This document shows positions 9,535 through 21,467 of a stretch of 64,000 nucleotides of DNA, one piece after another (within the stretch, counting starts at the first letter, position 1; each line of letters starts with the position of its first letter). A program made the translations under genes and the position numbers. The stretch lies in assembly GCF_043290135.1 (NCBI RefSeq), contig NC_134700.1, forward strand, positions 161,834,553 to 161,898,552, written 5' to 3'. Under the pieces are notes generated by a model. It did not search any database. It was not told the origin of the DNA and was given only the letters and a program-made list of their open reading frames with translations. This stretch comes from Rhipicephalus microplus. Lineage: Eukaryota > Arthropoda > Arachnida > Ixodida > Ixodidae.

Positions 9535-12500
9535 CCGTAACCTGCTCATGAAGTCGGCACCTGCGCTTTCAGAACCTTTGATATGTTGAATATGAAAAGT
9601 TTACTCTTGTAGTACTAGACTCCACCTTAGCAACCTACTGTTCAGGTGTTTTGCCTTCGCTAAATATTGTAGCGGTTGATGATCTGTCTGTACAATAGAC
9701 TGTACTCCGTACAAAAAAAATATGAAATTTTTCTACCTCCCATACTAGCGCTAAGCATTCTCGTTCGATAGTCGAGTAATTCTGCTCCCGAGGCAACAGC
9801 TGGCGGCTGGCATACGACACTGGGTGCAACAGCCCCTCGTGTTCTTGCATGAGGACTGCACCGATGCATGTGTCGGATGCGTCTGTACGGAGTATGAACA
9901 CACGTTTTGGGTCTAGTGCCTTCACGATCGGCCCAGAAGCAAGGGCTTGCTTCAGCGTTTGAAATGCTCCTTCTGTTTCAGGAGTCCAACAAATCTTGTT
10001 TTTCTCCATTTTTCTGGTTAGCTGAGTTAAAGGCTGTGCTTTCTCCGCATAGCGAGGTATTAAATCTCGGTAATACCCAGCTAGTCCCAGAAAAGATCGG
10101 AGTTGCTTCTTGGTGTCAGGTAGAGGTGCACTGGCTATCTTCAAAACCGTAGTTTCCCCAGGTTGAATAGTCCCGCCTCCTAGACGATGTCCCAAGAAGA
10201 CTATCGACTCCACAGCAATTTCGCACTTCTGATGCTTGATGGTTAAGCCAGACTCCCGTACTTTCTACAACAAGCGTTGCAAGGTGTCTATGTGCTCTTC
10301 CCAGGTGTTCGTGGCTATGAGAACGTCATCGATGTAGTGGACTACATTTTCAAGGCCCTGTAGGAGTGTTCTCATTAGACGCGTAAACACCGCAGAAGCT
10401 GTCTTTATGCCAAACGGCATGTATATAAATTGGAAATGACCGGATTGCGTTGAGAATGCCGTTACCGGACTCGATGTCCGGTCAAGTGGGACTTGCCAAT
10501 ACCCCTTTGTGAGATCAAACTTTGAGAAGTATCTCTTTGTGCCCACCTCTGTAAGCATTAGGTCGGTCCTAGGTATGGGTTCAGCGTCGGAAACCAGTAT
10601 CTCGTTGATGCGACGGAAGTCGACGCATGTGCAATAGGTGTTATCCGGCTTCTTAATAAGTACTAAGGGCGAATTGTAGGGCGAATGGGATCGCTCAATC
10701 ACACCCAGTCTTAACATGTCCTGAACTTCTTGTTCTACCACTTCCTTCATGGCCAACGGCAAAGGATACTGCGGTTTGTTGATCGGTTCAGAGGTCGTCA
10801 ATTGAAGTCGGCATTCCCACAGATTTGTCTTTCCCGGTATCCCAGAGAATACATCTTGGTAGGTGGTTAGAATCTTCCGAAGTTCTGTACGTTTGTCTTC
10901 TTCTAAGCTACTGCCGATCGGAATCGCTTCTACACCCACAGTCGGCTTAACTGTGCAAGCTGGCAGAGGGGTATCTGTCTCCTCCTCTTTCATAACCACA
11001 AAAGATGCTGTTTGTGGAATTGTGTCTGGTTGCCGGTCTTCGTATCGTTTTAACATATTAATATGGAAAAGTTTGGCGTCATGCCCCAAGTCCAGCCAAT
11101 AGTCGTAGTCGCCCTTTTTCCCAATGACCGGAAACGGCCCTTTCCATTCCATCAACAACTTATTCGCTGTTGCAGGAAGCAAAATAAGAGTTCGGTCTCC
11201 AACTTTCAGCTGACAGCTCTTACTCTCCCGATCATAGTGATATTTTTGAGTCGTTTTCGCTCGTATCAGGTTCTCATGGGCTAATTTTAGCGTTCTTTCC
11301 AGACGTTCCCGGAGATCGAGGACATATCCGTAGGTCGTTTTCACCTCCTCTTCGATCTCTTCTCCAGTCCACAGCTCCTTTAACAAGTTGAGTGGTCCTC
11401 GGACGTATCTCCCGTAAATGAGTTAGAAAGGAGAGAACCCCATGCTGGCCTGAGGAACTTCTCGATATGCAAATAGAAGTGGTGCAAGCAATCGATCCTA
11501 TGATTTTGGATCCTCTTGGCATAGCTTGCGCAGCATTTGTTTCAAAGTCCCATTATATCGCTCTACCAAACCATTGCACATGGGATGATAGGGCGTCGAA
11601 CTCAGATGTTTGATTGCCAACAGATCGTTTACTTCTCTCATCAGCTCCGACGTGAAGCACGAGGCCTGATCGCACAGGATTTGGCGGGGAAATCCAACGC
11701 GGGAAAACATTTCGACCAACCCGTCTGTCACAGTCGCGGAGTCAATCGCCGGCAAAGCAATGGCGTCAGGATAGCGCGTAGCGAAATCGACCATGGTCAG
11801 TATGTATCTGTTGCCCCTATTTGAGACCGGCTTTAAGGGTCCAATAATGTCCACGGCCACGCGCTCAAAAGGAGTGTTAATCAGGGGCATTTTTCCAAAA
11901 GGAGCCTTTCCTACTTTGTGCTTTGGATACATTCTTTGGCACGTGTAACAGGACCGCACGTATCTTTTAATCTCTTCCTGGACCCCTGGCCAATAGAATG
12001 AACCTAACACCCGATCAATTGTTCTTGTTACTCCTTGATGCCCGGACATTAAACTCTCATGGGCCATCTTCAACACTTGACTTCGCAGCTTGAGAGGAAC
12101 TACGACCTGCTGTATCAATTTGCCAGAGGATAGTTGGTAATTTCGATACAACAATGACTTCTCCATGACAAAGGAATACTGGGTCGATCCTCTGCCATAA
12201 AAAACCTGCCCTACTTTGTCCCTGCAAGCTTCCAGGGTCTTGTCTTCTGTTTGGGCCCTCTCGAGCTCCCTCCTGTTCATCTTCAAACTTCTGGCGCTAA
12301 CTGCAGCTGAATCCGGCCGGACGCTTGTGCTCTTCATACTACCAAGTGATGCCTTTAAACGATGGCCTTCTTTCTTCTTATACAAGGTCTCGGCTACGCC
12401 GTTCGGAGTGAAGTTCCCTTCAGCCACTTTTTCTTTCCATTTCTTGTCAGGGTCATGAGCAGCACGAGATCCTGGCACATTGCCAACGATGATGTCATAT

Positions 12501-12814
12501 TGCGGGGAGGACATGCATTTCACGATACACGTTCCTGAAAAATATGGCGAAAAAATCTCCACCTTCGCCTCTGGTACCGTGATCCGGCTCCCGTCTGCTA
12601 AGAACAAGGCCGTCGTGGTTCCTGTCAGTGCTTCATCTGGCACCAAAGAACGCCGAACCGCCATTGTATTGCTTCCTGTATCCCGTAGGACGGAAGCAGC
12701 TTGGCCGAATATAATGCCCTGCAGCACTGGCATCGGATGTTTTTCTGACTTTGGCTGCGTATTTACCTCACTGGTCATATTCTCCTCCTGCTTTTCCGCA
12801 GGTATATCATTCAC
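9535..12814 (-). pseudogene. pol: pol pseudogene: protease-integrase-RT-RNase H
   Basis: The frame encodes the enzymes for polyprotein cleavage, cDNA synthesis and integration. Counting from 12814, the aspartic protease has DTG at residues 45-47. The integrase has an H2C2 finger (H252, H259, C289, C292) and core residues D322, D382 and E418, with exactly 35 residues between the last two. The frame continues past a TAG (11498-11500) and one further in-frame TAA near 11428 into the integrase C-terminal part. RT follows, with SPLVLIKKPDNT (about 10650), FDLTKGYWQVP (about 10500) and YIDD (about 10334). A TAG at 10265-10267 interrupts the RT thumb. RNase H motifs RTDASDTCIGAVL and IERECLALVWEVEKF follow, and the terminal HIKGSESAGADFMSR block sits in another frame near 9540-9595. 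All main blocks share one frame, so pol was a single ORF before decay. Confidence 0.88.
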
Positions 12815-13845
12815 TACTTCTGATTTTTCCTCTGGCGAGAAGATACAAGAAGTCCTCTTAGTGACGTTCTGCTTTCTGGTACATACATTAATATCATGCC
12901 CCGTTTTGCGACAGTAGTCACAGTATGGTCTTGTCCGAGCACGACATTCTGCTACCCTGTGACCTGTTTTATCACAAACAAAACGTCAAGTGGGAGACTT
13001 CCCCGCTGTACTTCCGCATTTTCCTGCGTCGCCGTTCTCCGTTTTGTCGCGAAAAACCAACAAATTTGACTGTCGTTGGGCCTCTAAAAAATTGTCCGCA
13101 GCCTCGGCCATTTCATCTAGCTTTTCTCACGTAGGAAAAGCGCCACGCGGTTATGGCATTGATTGATAATCTGTTCAGCTACTATGAGATCTCGAACAGA
13201 CGAATATTCTTTTGCTGTCTTGGACATCTCAACCCATCTGTCGAAAAAACTTTCCAACCTGGTTGCATACTGCTTGCCTGTTTCTCCATCTTAAGGTCTG
13301 CTATGCCGGAACTTCTCCCGGTAGCCCTCCGCCGTGAAACGAAAACGCTGCAGTAATGCTAGCTTGGCTTTCTCGTAGTCAAGTGCCTCTTCTGGAGACA
13401 AGCGACCAAATACTTTGAGAGCTTCTCCGCTCAGACACAGACTCAGTGCCGTGGCCCACTTATCCTTAGGCCATTCCTGACCGGCGGCCACATTCTCAAA
13501 TCTCTTGAGATAAGCATCAAGGTCATCGCGGTTTTCATTAAATCAGGGTATGAAATTGTGCGGGTTAACGTTACACGGTTCTCGCACCTGTCGACCATGG
13601 TCCGACGCCGCGGATCCCCTGGCCCCTTCCACCTGAGCAAGTTGAAGACGCAGTTGAATCGTCTTCTGGCATTCGGCCTCAAGTTTTCGTTCCAACTCCG
13701 CCTGTTCCATCCTCTCCTTTCTTGCCTCTCACTCAGCTGCCCTTTCTTCGCGAGCTCGTGCCTCACGCTCATCAAGCCATGCCTTCAACTCATCGCCCTC
13801 TAGCCCCATGCGTATCGCTAACGCCGTTAAATCAGACGTAGTCAT
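12815..13845 (-). pseudogene. gag: gag pseudogene with SCAN-like capsid region and zinc knuckles
   Basis: Gag would form the particle and bind genomic RNA. The ATG at 13845 sits about 45 bases inside the primer-binding site and opens a frame with an E/R-rich amphipathic, probably coiled-coil N-terminus. In-frame stops lie at 13729-13731, 13543-13545 and 13291-13293, and a frame change near 13120 puts the distal part in the pol frame. The middle (about 13480-13120) carries the spaced pattern WATALSLCLSGEALKVF, DYEKAKLALLQRF, GYREKFR and DLIVAEQIINQC, which resembles the vertebrate SCAN domain and Gmr1-type Gag. Two nucleocapsid knuckles follow near 12960-12890. The second is a clean C-x2-C-x4-H-x4-C; in the first the leading cysteine region is damaged by a TGA. 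Gag and pol are continuous with no large spacer. Confidence 0.82.
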
Positions 13846-13889
13846 TTTCTCTCCTTCTGTAAAAACCTTAATTGCACAAACAATCTCAT

Positions 13890-13905
13890 CCTGTCGCGGA
13901 CGCCA
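13890..13905 (-). promoter_or_regulatory. Primer-binding-site-like sequence
   Basis: On the minus strand TGGCGTCCGCGACAGG starts two bases after the LTR end (CGTGACA). The TGG start is expected for pairing with the CCA end of a tRNA. I cannot name the tRNA by eye. Confidence 0.7.
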
Positions 13906-13907
13906 AT

Positions 13908-14789
13908 TGTCACGAGACTAGTCAACTCACAAGCTCTCGTGTAGGTTCTTGTGCATACAAACCGATGAGAAAACCCACACCGGTAAAGAGAACACGAGAC
14001 CGTTTATGCACACAAGAAAAACAACTAAATATATTTTCAATAAACTAGATAAAGAGAAAAGGATAAGAGGAAAACAAACAAAGCACACAAATTCGAGGAG
14101 AAGTTAACCTAATGACCGCGAAATGCTAAGGATGCGTAAGTTCCGCAATAGCAAAAGCGACTGTCACAGTTCGGTCGCGGCACTCTTGTAGACGGCGAGG
14201 GTTGATGCGATGAGGTGCAGACAAGGTAGATCAGAGGTCCAAGCGTTGCTCGTGGTTGAAGGTAATTCCGGGCGCACCAATGTCAGTGACCTCTCAGCGT
14301 TCGTCCTCCGACGCTGGGACGTAGCCCTGGAAACGGGACGAGCCTGGCCAAAGCCAGATGGTGAGAAGCCTGGCCAACGCCAAACGACGAGCATACTGGC
14401 CAACGGCAGACGACGAGCGGCCTGGCCAACGCCAAACGATAGATGATGCTCGGGTGCCCGACCAGGTGGGAGCCCGCAGCAGCCTTGCCTCAGGAACTCG
14501 GCCGCCACCCCCGCGCCCTGGTAGCCTGCTTGCCTCCGTCGCGTCCCGGCCACGTCTGCCCCGTTCTTCCTTCGGGCTTCTTCCAAACCAGCGTGGGGGC
14601 CTCTCATTGGTCCGAACTTCACGCGCCTCGTCTGCCCATCGTCTTTCTCACCGAATACATCGCGAAAGCGCGCGTCCACACCATCGGTCGTCGTCGTCTT
14701 CTTCCCTATGCCGGTGCACTCGCGCACAATTTAAACCGAACACTTGTTGCACTCGCGCACTTCACGAAACGCGCACTTCACTTATCACA
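13908..14789 (-). repeat. 5' LTR of the Gmr1-like element
   Basis: The 882-bp LTR begins TGTGATAAG and ends CTCGTGACA on the minus strand, so it has TG...CA termini. The U3 side is GC-rich and contains a 26-bp tandem array. The distal part is AT-rich. Long open frames across the LTR in both directions look like a consequence of GC content, not genes. The boundary with the internal region is set by the primer-binding site, and the outer end by the GCGTA duplication at 14790-14794. Confidence 0.82.
14343..14446. repeat. 26-bp tandem repeat in LTR U3
   Basis: Four units of 26 bp start with CCTGGCCAA or ACTGGCCAA and continue with variants of CGCCAAACGACGAGC. Short U3 repeats of this sort often hold enhancer sites, but that role is not shown here. 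Confidence 0.8.
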
Positions 14790-14794
14790 GCGTA

Positions 14795-15499
14795 TAAGTG
14801 TTCCAGCACCAAGATGCCAATTTAGAAATGATGTTTATCTTCCCTATGCAGAGGTCGGCCCATTGGATGTGCTAAAAAAGGCATCCAGTTTGCCAACAGG
14901 CATCAGTTATTTTTTTCTAACCTATGTCCAGAAACACAATAAAACGAACGGATATATCAGTCGCGACCGCAGTATATCAAGTGACATGGAATGCAGTGTT
15001 TTATTATCTTGCCTTTTCTGGCTTCTTCACGTATGCTATAATTTTATATAATTTTTAATAATTTTATACAGTGCTAGGCTAGTCCCAATAATAAGCACAA
15101 AGTAAATGCTGCGTTAGCCGTAGCGTTAGGACAACGAGAGGCAGGACAACAGAAGACATAGAAGACGGTTGCCATGTCAGGCCACAGGAGAAAGAAGGAT
15201 TGCTGCAGATCCACGAAGTGAATGCCAGTGATTGGGTGAAGCAGTGGGCATCGGATCATGAATTATCGCCTTCTAATTTGTTCTTAATAACCTTGCGGTC
15301 TGTCTGCGCTTGGACTAGGGGCTACGACGAGCCTCGACAAAGAATGTTTTCGTGTGACACTAAGGTGTTTTAGCCCCACCTAAATGCTTCAGAGAACTCA
15401 CATCTCTGCACCCCATGAACATCTATAACACAACCACTCTCCAAGCATTCTCAAGTTGTGACTAGTAGATTGCCACTATCCTTCAAGAGGAAGGTACAC
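14795..15499. other. Unannotated gap
   Basis: No feature is recognised between the LTR element and the LINE tail that follows. Confidence 0.4.
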
Positions 15500-16093
15500 A
15501 ACAGCTGCAGATTTCCGGTACTTAGAGCAGAAAGCTGGAGGCTTACAAAGAGGGTTCAGCTTAAATAGGGACGCAGCGAGCGTTGCAAAAGAAAATGACA
15601 GGTGTAACCTCAAGAGACAAGAAGAGAGCATAGTGGGTTAGGGAACAAAGCAGGGTTAAGAATATCATAGCTGAAATCAAGAAGAAGAAATGCACGTAGG
15701 CTGGGCACGTACCACGTAGACAGGATAACCACTGGTCACTAAGAATCACCTGCAGGTTGGATTGATTGATTGATTTGTGGGGTTTAACGTCCCAAAACCA
15801 CCATTTGATTATGAGAGACGCCGTAGTGGAGGGTTCCGGAAATTTTGACCACCTGGGGTTCTTTAACGTGCACCCAAATCTGAGTATTGAAGGTTGGATT
15901 CCCAGAGGAGTGTTGGGTGAGGGGGAGACCAAAGGTTAGGTGGGCAGATGAGATTAGGAAGTTTGCGGGTATGAAGTGACACCAGAAAGCACAAAAGCGA
16001 GTTGATTGGCGGAACACGGGAGAGGCCTTTCTCCTGTGGTGGAGGTAGTCAGGTTGATGATGATGTTGATGTTGATGATGATAGCTGCCAAAC
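15500..16093 (+). pseudogene. RTE-like LINE 3' end, split by a SINE
   Basis: Reading through stops and frame changes, this stretch shows the terminal domain typical of RTE-like LINE polymerases. Recognisable pieces are a Q-S-R-V-K-[ND]-I-I-A-E-I-K block with basic residues and AGHV (about 15640-15710), then GRPKVRWADEIRKFAG (about 15920-15970) and W-R-x-T-G-E-A-F-L-L near the end (about 16010-16035). The element ends in a GATGATGATGTTGATG-type tail (16050-16080), as common for such LINEs. A 5'-truncated Ruka SINE interrupts it at 15764-15890. The 5' boundary is not resolvable. Clade is inferred from the terminal domain only. Confidence 0.6.
15764..15890 (-). mobile_element. Ruka-type SINE, 5'-truncated, nested in LINE remnant
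   Basis: The 3' half of Ruka lies on the minus strand with a short TGATTGAT tail. A perfect 10-bp TSD, AGGTTGGATT, lies at 15754-15763 and 15891-15900. Removing the SINE and one duplicate rejoins the RTE-like coding remnant. Confidence 0.88.
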
Positions 16094-17778
16094 ACAAAAA
16101 GACATTGTGCTGGCTCTCTTACATGGATATACCAAACACGTTCAACTTTTTTGTAAAGGCACATTTTAAATTCTATTTAGAGTGCTATAAAGGGACCAAG
16201 TATTTTGAGGGGCAAAGCTCTTTAGAGTTGAGCCATATCCACTCTATTCCCTCGTGAAGATGACGCTGATGACGATTACGAACAAGCACCTTCCAGGCCA
16301 CACCTTTTCTTTCTGTGCATTCACAATCAAGGCACCACTATACGTTACGTTATGGCGATGACGAAGAAGCACACATTATGCCGCTGTGCCATTCATCATT
16401 CTGCTGATAAGCGAGGTGCCAGCTATACATCAGTAATCCATTGGGCGTACATTACTCGGTAGCTGAGGGCGATGAACAATGAGCGAATTCCACAAAACAC
16501 GCCATCTTTCTGCCACGGATGAAAACTAACGTGAATGCGCTGCCGCCCACGAATTTGCAGCGACATGGGAACGCTAGCAAGCCGATCCACAAGCAGCGAG
16601 TGCTCGTGCAGCTGCAGCGAAGCGGTAACGCCACAAGCCGACCCAGAGTTAAGGGCTCGCGAGATACAAGATACAAAATACACGAACAACCTCTTCATAC
16701 TGGCTGGTGGCTTAGACGAAGATATCATGAAGGACGACTGGTTTGGGCCACATGTGACATCGCGATATGCTCTCAGGTACCTTTAATATGAATATAAACA
16801 ACAAACAACAACCAAGCAGATGTGTAGAGACCCCGTCTTTGCGAACTTCAAATTACATTCCATCCAACTATCCTTGGCGCTGCATTTCATTCCCCATAAG
16901 GCAGTTTGCATGAAGGCTAAGCGAAGTCCGCACCTCTATACCATATACGACGAATAAAAAAAAAACCTTCTAAGTACTATACACACGTTTTGTCATTCAA
17001 TTGCGTGTCTCAGTGGGCAATGTACGGGGGATTAACGATTACTCGAACGATCGCCCGGAGCTTCGCCCACTCATTAGCAGTCACTTCGTGAATTTGCCGT
17101 GATTATTTAGGAGTCTCACGTTCGTTGAGCTTAAGCGCTCAATAACAGCCCACGATTGTATGGCGCACAAGTACAAGGCATCCTCACGATGTAGTTCATT
17201 TATTACCACAAATGGGAGAATCAATTTAAAAGCGCTCATCTGGTCCATAATTAAGTCAGATCATTATTTCCATCTAGATTACCACTTACTTGCGAGCAGT
17301 GTCGTCAGGTTCATCAATGACGTCCGCGCATGGTTACATTGCGTATGCAGCGTTGACCACCTCACTTATTGGCATAATATTTTACTCTAAGCCCAACGTC
17401 CACGTAAAATATTCATCTTCGAAGATCATCAAAACGAGGTATTTCATATTTTTTTAATTCGAGCAACTTCAGTCTGACACGGCGTATTCTTTACCCTGCA
17501 GTCTACCTTTGCAAATTTTCGCACCTACCACGCACCGGCAAGTTTGTCAATGCTGCTTATACGACGATCAGATGAGCGCGAACATCAAAAACAGTCGGCG
17601 ATTGAAATCTTATGTTGAATATGTGGAAACTGCATATTGAATCTGTATGTGGAAACTGGCCATTGAAGTGTATATGTTGAATAAAAGAGGTCTTGTTGTC
17701 CATTTGCGTGAGTACGTTGTACTCTATGACGACTCTACTATGGGAAAGCTTTGAGTGCGTAAACAAGCAATGTACTGT
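16094..17778. other. Unannotated interval
   Basis: No family motif is seen in either strand. Overlapping 80-100-codon frames at 16.4-16.8 kb are opposite one another and have no recognisable domains. Confidence 0.4.
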
Positions 17779-17789
17779 AGAGCCCTTCC

Positions 17790-18032
17790 ATTGCCCCGCC
17801 GCGGTGGTGTAGTGGCTAAGGTACGCGGCTGCTGACCCGCAGGTCGCGTGTTCGAATCCCGGCTGCGGCGGCTGCATTTCCGATGGAGGCGTAAATGTTG
17901 TAGGCCCGTGTACTCAGATTTGGTTGCACGTTAAAGAACCCCAGGTGGTCGAAATTTCCGGAGCCCTCCACTACGGTGTCTCTCATAATCATGAGCGGTT
18001 TTGGGACGTTAAGCCACACATATCAATCAATC

Positions 18033-18092
<60 letters not shown>
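17790..18092 (+). mobile_element. Ruka-type SINE with long (AATC)n tail
   Basis: A full-length copy has the tRNA-like head (A-box TGGTGTAGTGGCTAAGG, B-box GTTCGAATCCCGG), the complete body and a tail of about 18 AATC units (18020-18092). The TSD is AGAGCCCTTCC at 17779-17789 and 18093-18103. The long, nearly pure tail suggests a recent insertion or later tail expansion. Confidence 0.93.
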
Positions 18093-18093
<1 letters not shown>

Positions 18094-18103
18094 GAGCCCT
18101 TCC

Positions 18104-21100
18104 TTTATGTGCTTATTTCTTAAGTAATGACCTTGTAATTCTCACTCACCATTCGTGCAAATGTACACTTCGCTTCCATTTATATGGTTGCCTTCATGCC
18201 ATTTTTAAAAACAATGAATGCATGGTAGCATCTGTTAATCTTGCAAGTCATTGTACTTCTCTTATCTAACAATTATTCCTCGCAACGATCTGAAATGCAT
18301 ATTGAGGTCTTCGATGAAACGAGAGTTGTAATGAGGCACGACGTAGGACTTCCCTTTGTGTGTTCGCTATACAGAATGGTAAGTGCGTACGTCTTTGTAA
18401 GCATTGTTAGACTGCTTATGACACAAAACCGAGGTTAGCCTAGCGCTTGAGCACCACATCTCACATCCGTAAACGCTTTTAATTCTTCATTGCTTCCTTG
18501 TGTATTTCCAAGGAATGTTCAGAAGCCCAAACACATTTGGTTATTTGCACTGAAGCATACAAGCAAAACGAAGTCCTCTTTATGCTGTTTTGTAGTGTAC
18601 AGCGCGCAGTGAACAGTTTCTTGTTTTTTTGTACGTTGGAATAACGACACCGCACATATATTGAAATGCATATATGAAAACACAACGGGCGCCATCGATT
18701 TTCGTGTTGAATCGGTCTTGTAGGTGGTTGCTTTCTCCGCCGAGCCATTTGCTATATGCGCCATTAACCTGTAAACGAAACGACCGACCAAGAACGCTTA
18801 TTGTCTCTGCCACGTTAGATATCGGTAAAAACAAAACATACAGATAAGAAAAATATGGTATACTTCAATCGAATGTCGTGTTTGCGCAAGTTCAGCAAAT
18901 AAACGAAACAAATTGATATTTATGACGACACAGTGCCAACTTCACTGGTCTTCCGAAGAAACTGATAGCTTGTTCATGCGACGCAATGCGCCATTGTTAC
19001 CTAGACCCCACCCACGTTTCGAAGATAATCGTTTCCTCTGCGATCTGTATATCAGTAAGCATAGGCGCGAGCTCACAAAGGCCACAAGACAAAGACAGAC
19101 AAGCATGCCACGTACTCTGGCATCCTTCGTTAGATAGCTTCCTTTGTTACTCACAACCAGCCATTGTGAAAGTGCAGTCGGGAGTGTCCAAGATGCAGAA
19201 AACTGATACGAGGGAACGCCGTAAACTGCAGCCTCTCGATGCACGGCCCTGAACACCATTTCCTGGCTCGCATTCTGTCACTTTATTATAATTTTTTTCG
19301 GAAGACTCCCTTTAGGCTTATGTAAGGGCTGTGATCGTATTTCGAATAGCCTTTGTGTTGACGTGTGCACTTAGGCAATACGTTCAAGTCCTTTTGAAGC
19401 AGAAACGAGGCAAATAAATGTTCTAATGCCGTTCTACTGCAGGGAGAGAAAACATGCCTTACACGCTCGGAAACACACGCGGGGAAACTAATTTCAATCC
19501 GGAAGCCCTTGAGTTGAAGAAAGGCGAGAATAGACGATATGCCTTTAAGAAAGAAATTGCACTTTCTGAAAGAAGAAGCGAAATTTCGTTCAGAAAAGGA
19601 ATCGTTCATGTTGTGTTCATCGAAAAATAGTTTTTAGGGAGATTGACGAAGTTTGGTATCGAAGCACCATGGAAAACTTGAAATCCGGTACGTAGCTGAA
19701 TATTTTCTTGTAAAGAGATACATGAAACAAAGACTTTACGAAAATTTGGTTAACGAAATGAAATAAAAGTGCTTACTTAAGTGTGGAACTAAATATTCAC
19801 GCAGAGTTCTTGTTTTGGTAGTTCATTACGCATTGATGTGTTTCGAATTATCCACAGATTATATGTAGTTGAGCAGTCACACCTTAAACCCTTGTACTGA
19901 GTTACGCAAGCCTTTTAAACGACGAAAGCGACCGCTAAAAAAAGCTCACCTACCACGCCCCTTAACAAAACTACACTTCTGGCGAGAGATGAACTATTTG
20001 AGTAAATTTCTGACTAATAAGTTGAGGATTTCTCAACAATTACTTTAAAGAAGACGCACACAAGGAGCGTTACATGCAAGGAGGCTTTGGTTACGTGCCA
20101 CAGCCACGGCATGTTGCGTGCAAGTAGGTCACTGGTTACGTGCCACAGTCACAGAATGTTTAGAGACAAGCTAAAAAAGCACGTTCTAGTAGTGGAGGTT
20201 TCGGACTTGCTTTTATTTTGGATTTGCAAATGAGGTGAGAGACGCTGCGGTGCCCCTTCTCTGCAGATAAGGTGAATGCAGCAATGAATACAATAAGTGC
20301 AACTGCATATACCTACTACGCTGAGAACTATTTAGAAATAAGAGGGTCGCTGTGATGCAACTTGCCTTCACTTCACCTTCCAATGGAGGACAATGCTCAT
20401 GTCTAGGCTTTCACTCGTGCGCGGTACCACTGCTATATATTTCTCTTTTCTTCTCTCTTCGTTCATGCGTAAATACCTTTTCATAGTTTCAGCACGCGTC
20501 TACATTAGCATGCTTTTGGTTAATCTGCCGGGAGTTCTTCTATCTTTCTATTCACCTTTTCATGAACGCCTACCTGGGCGCCACCATAGCCCTCCTTGGG
20601 CTGTGCAAATTGGCGCGTCCCCTTGAAAATGCACTGACAACGCTGCGCCATTAGCCGTTGTACTCCCGCACACAGCCCTTCATGGCGGTGTTTTTTCCTT
20701 CCTGTGAAAAGGTGTATATGGCGTCCCTGTAAAAGGATGAACGGTAATAGCAATAATATCCTCGGGTTGTATTACCAAAGTGAATGTATCATTGCGTTTG
20801 ACAATGTGGCGTTCTTTATTGTTCATTAATGATGCGCAGCAGACATGCTTCTAAGGACTTTGCATACATATAATTGCGACGGCCACAATTGGGTTCGAAC
20901 AAGCGATTTGAGGTCGCGGGTTTGATACGTAAAGCATTGTAAATCCTGCACCAACTAGTCGGACAAGATGAACGTTCGTGAGTGCTCTAAGAGTTCAGTA
21001 TCATTGGTAGCTGGTCTATCAAATTGGCTGAACTGCTTGCGATATGCATGCTTTTCGACACACTTACGGTTCTGTTTTGTCAGCCAGGCCTATTTTAGGC

Positions 21101-21467
21101 AAGGCTGTTTGTGGCCTTTCTACGGCTTGTTCTCACTCCTTCGAAAGAGTTAGCATAGGCGTGCCTACTGAAAGTCGCTCATTTTATGCAGCTGCAGGAC
21201 AGGAAAAAAGGCGCCTTGTCAATAGTGTAGCGCAGAGAAAAAAAGGGTGCCCCATTGCACTCGAAAAAAAATGTTGCCGTGCGCAAGAAAGCAGCCGTGG
21301 TTTGAGACTCGCAAAACAATATGATCGTTATTCGAGAGTGTACAAAGGTAACTTCGCAAGCGGCCACGGCCGCGTTTACAAAAGGAGCGCGCTGCTGATA
21401 CACGACGAGGGAGAATTGTAACAGTTGTTAGTGCACGCTCGTCTTGTGTATGCCTATTTAGTGCGTG
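18104..21467. other. Unannotated interval of 3.4 kb
   Basis: No coding family is recognised. A short direct repeat, GGTTACGTGCCACAG, occurs near 20090 and 20133. A sequence near 20900-20935 (GGTTCGAAC and GGTCGCGGGTTTGAT) looks like a decayed tRNA-like head, but nothing of a SINE body follows. Confidence 0.4.

Larger units (their letters stand above)
9199..14789 (-). mobile_element. Ty3/gypsy-class LTR retrotransposon, Gmr1-like domain order
   Basis: The element lies on the minus strand and is bracketed by a 5-bp duplication, GCGTA, at 9194-9198 and 14790-14794. From its 5' end it contains an 882-bp LTR (13908-14789), a primer-binding-site-like stretch, gag, then pol in the order protease, integrase, reverse transcriptase, RNase H. 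A polypurine tract and a rearranged stub of the 3' LTR follow. The RT and integrase motifs are of Ty3/gypsy type, but integrase lies upstream of RT as in Ty1/copia. Among Ty3/gypsy elements that order is known from the Gmr1 group. The copy is dead: gag and pol together carry several stops and at least two frame changes. Clade assignment is by motif and gene order only. Confidence 0.85.

Noticed and set aside
14164..15051. Frames of 187 to 202 codons across the LTR
   Set aside because: They lie in the GC-rich LTR on opposite strands without protein motifs.
17795..17866. Possible tRNA gene (and equivalents in the other full-length SINEs)
   Set aside because: A-box and B-box are those of the tRNA-derived head of Ruka; the SINE body follows and no cloverleaf with a proper acceptor stem is evident.
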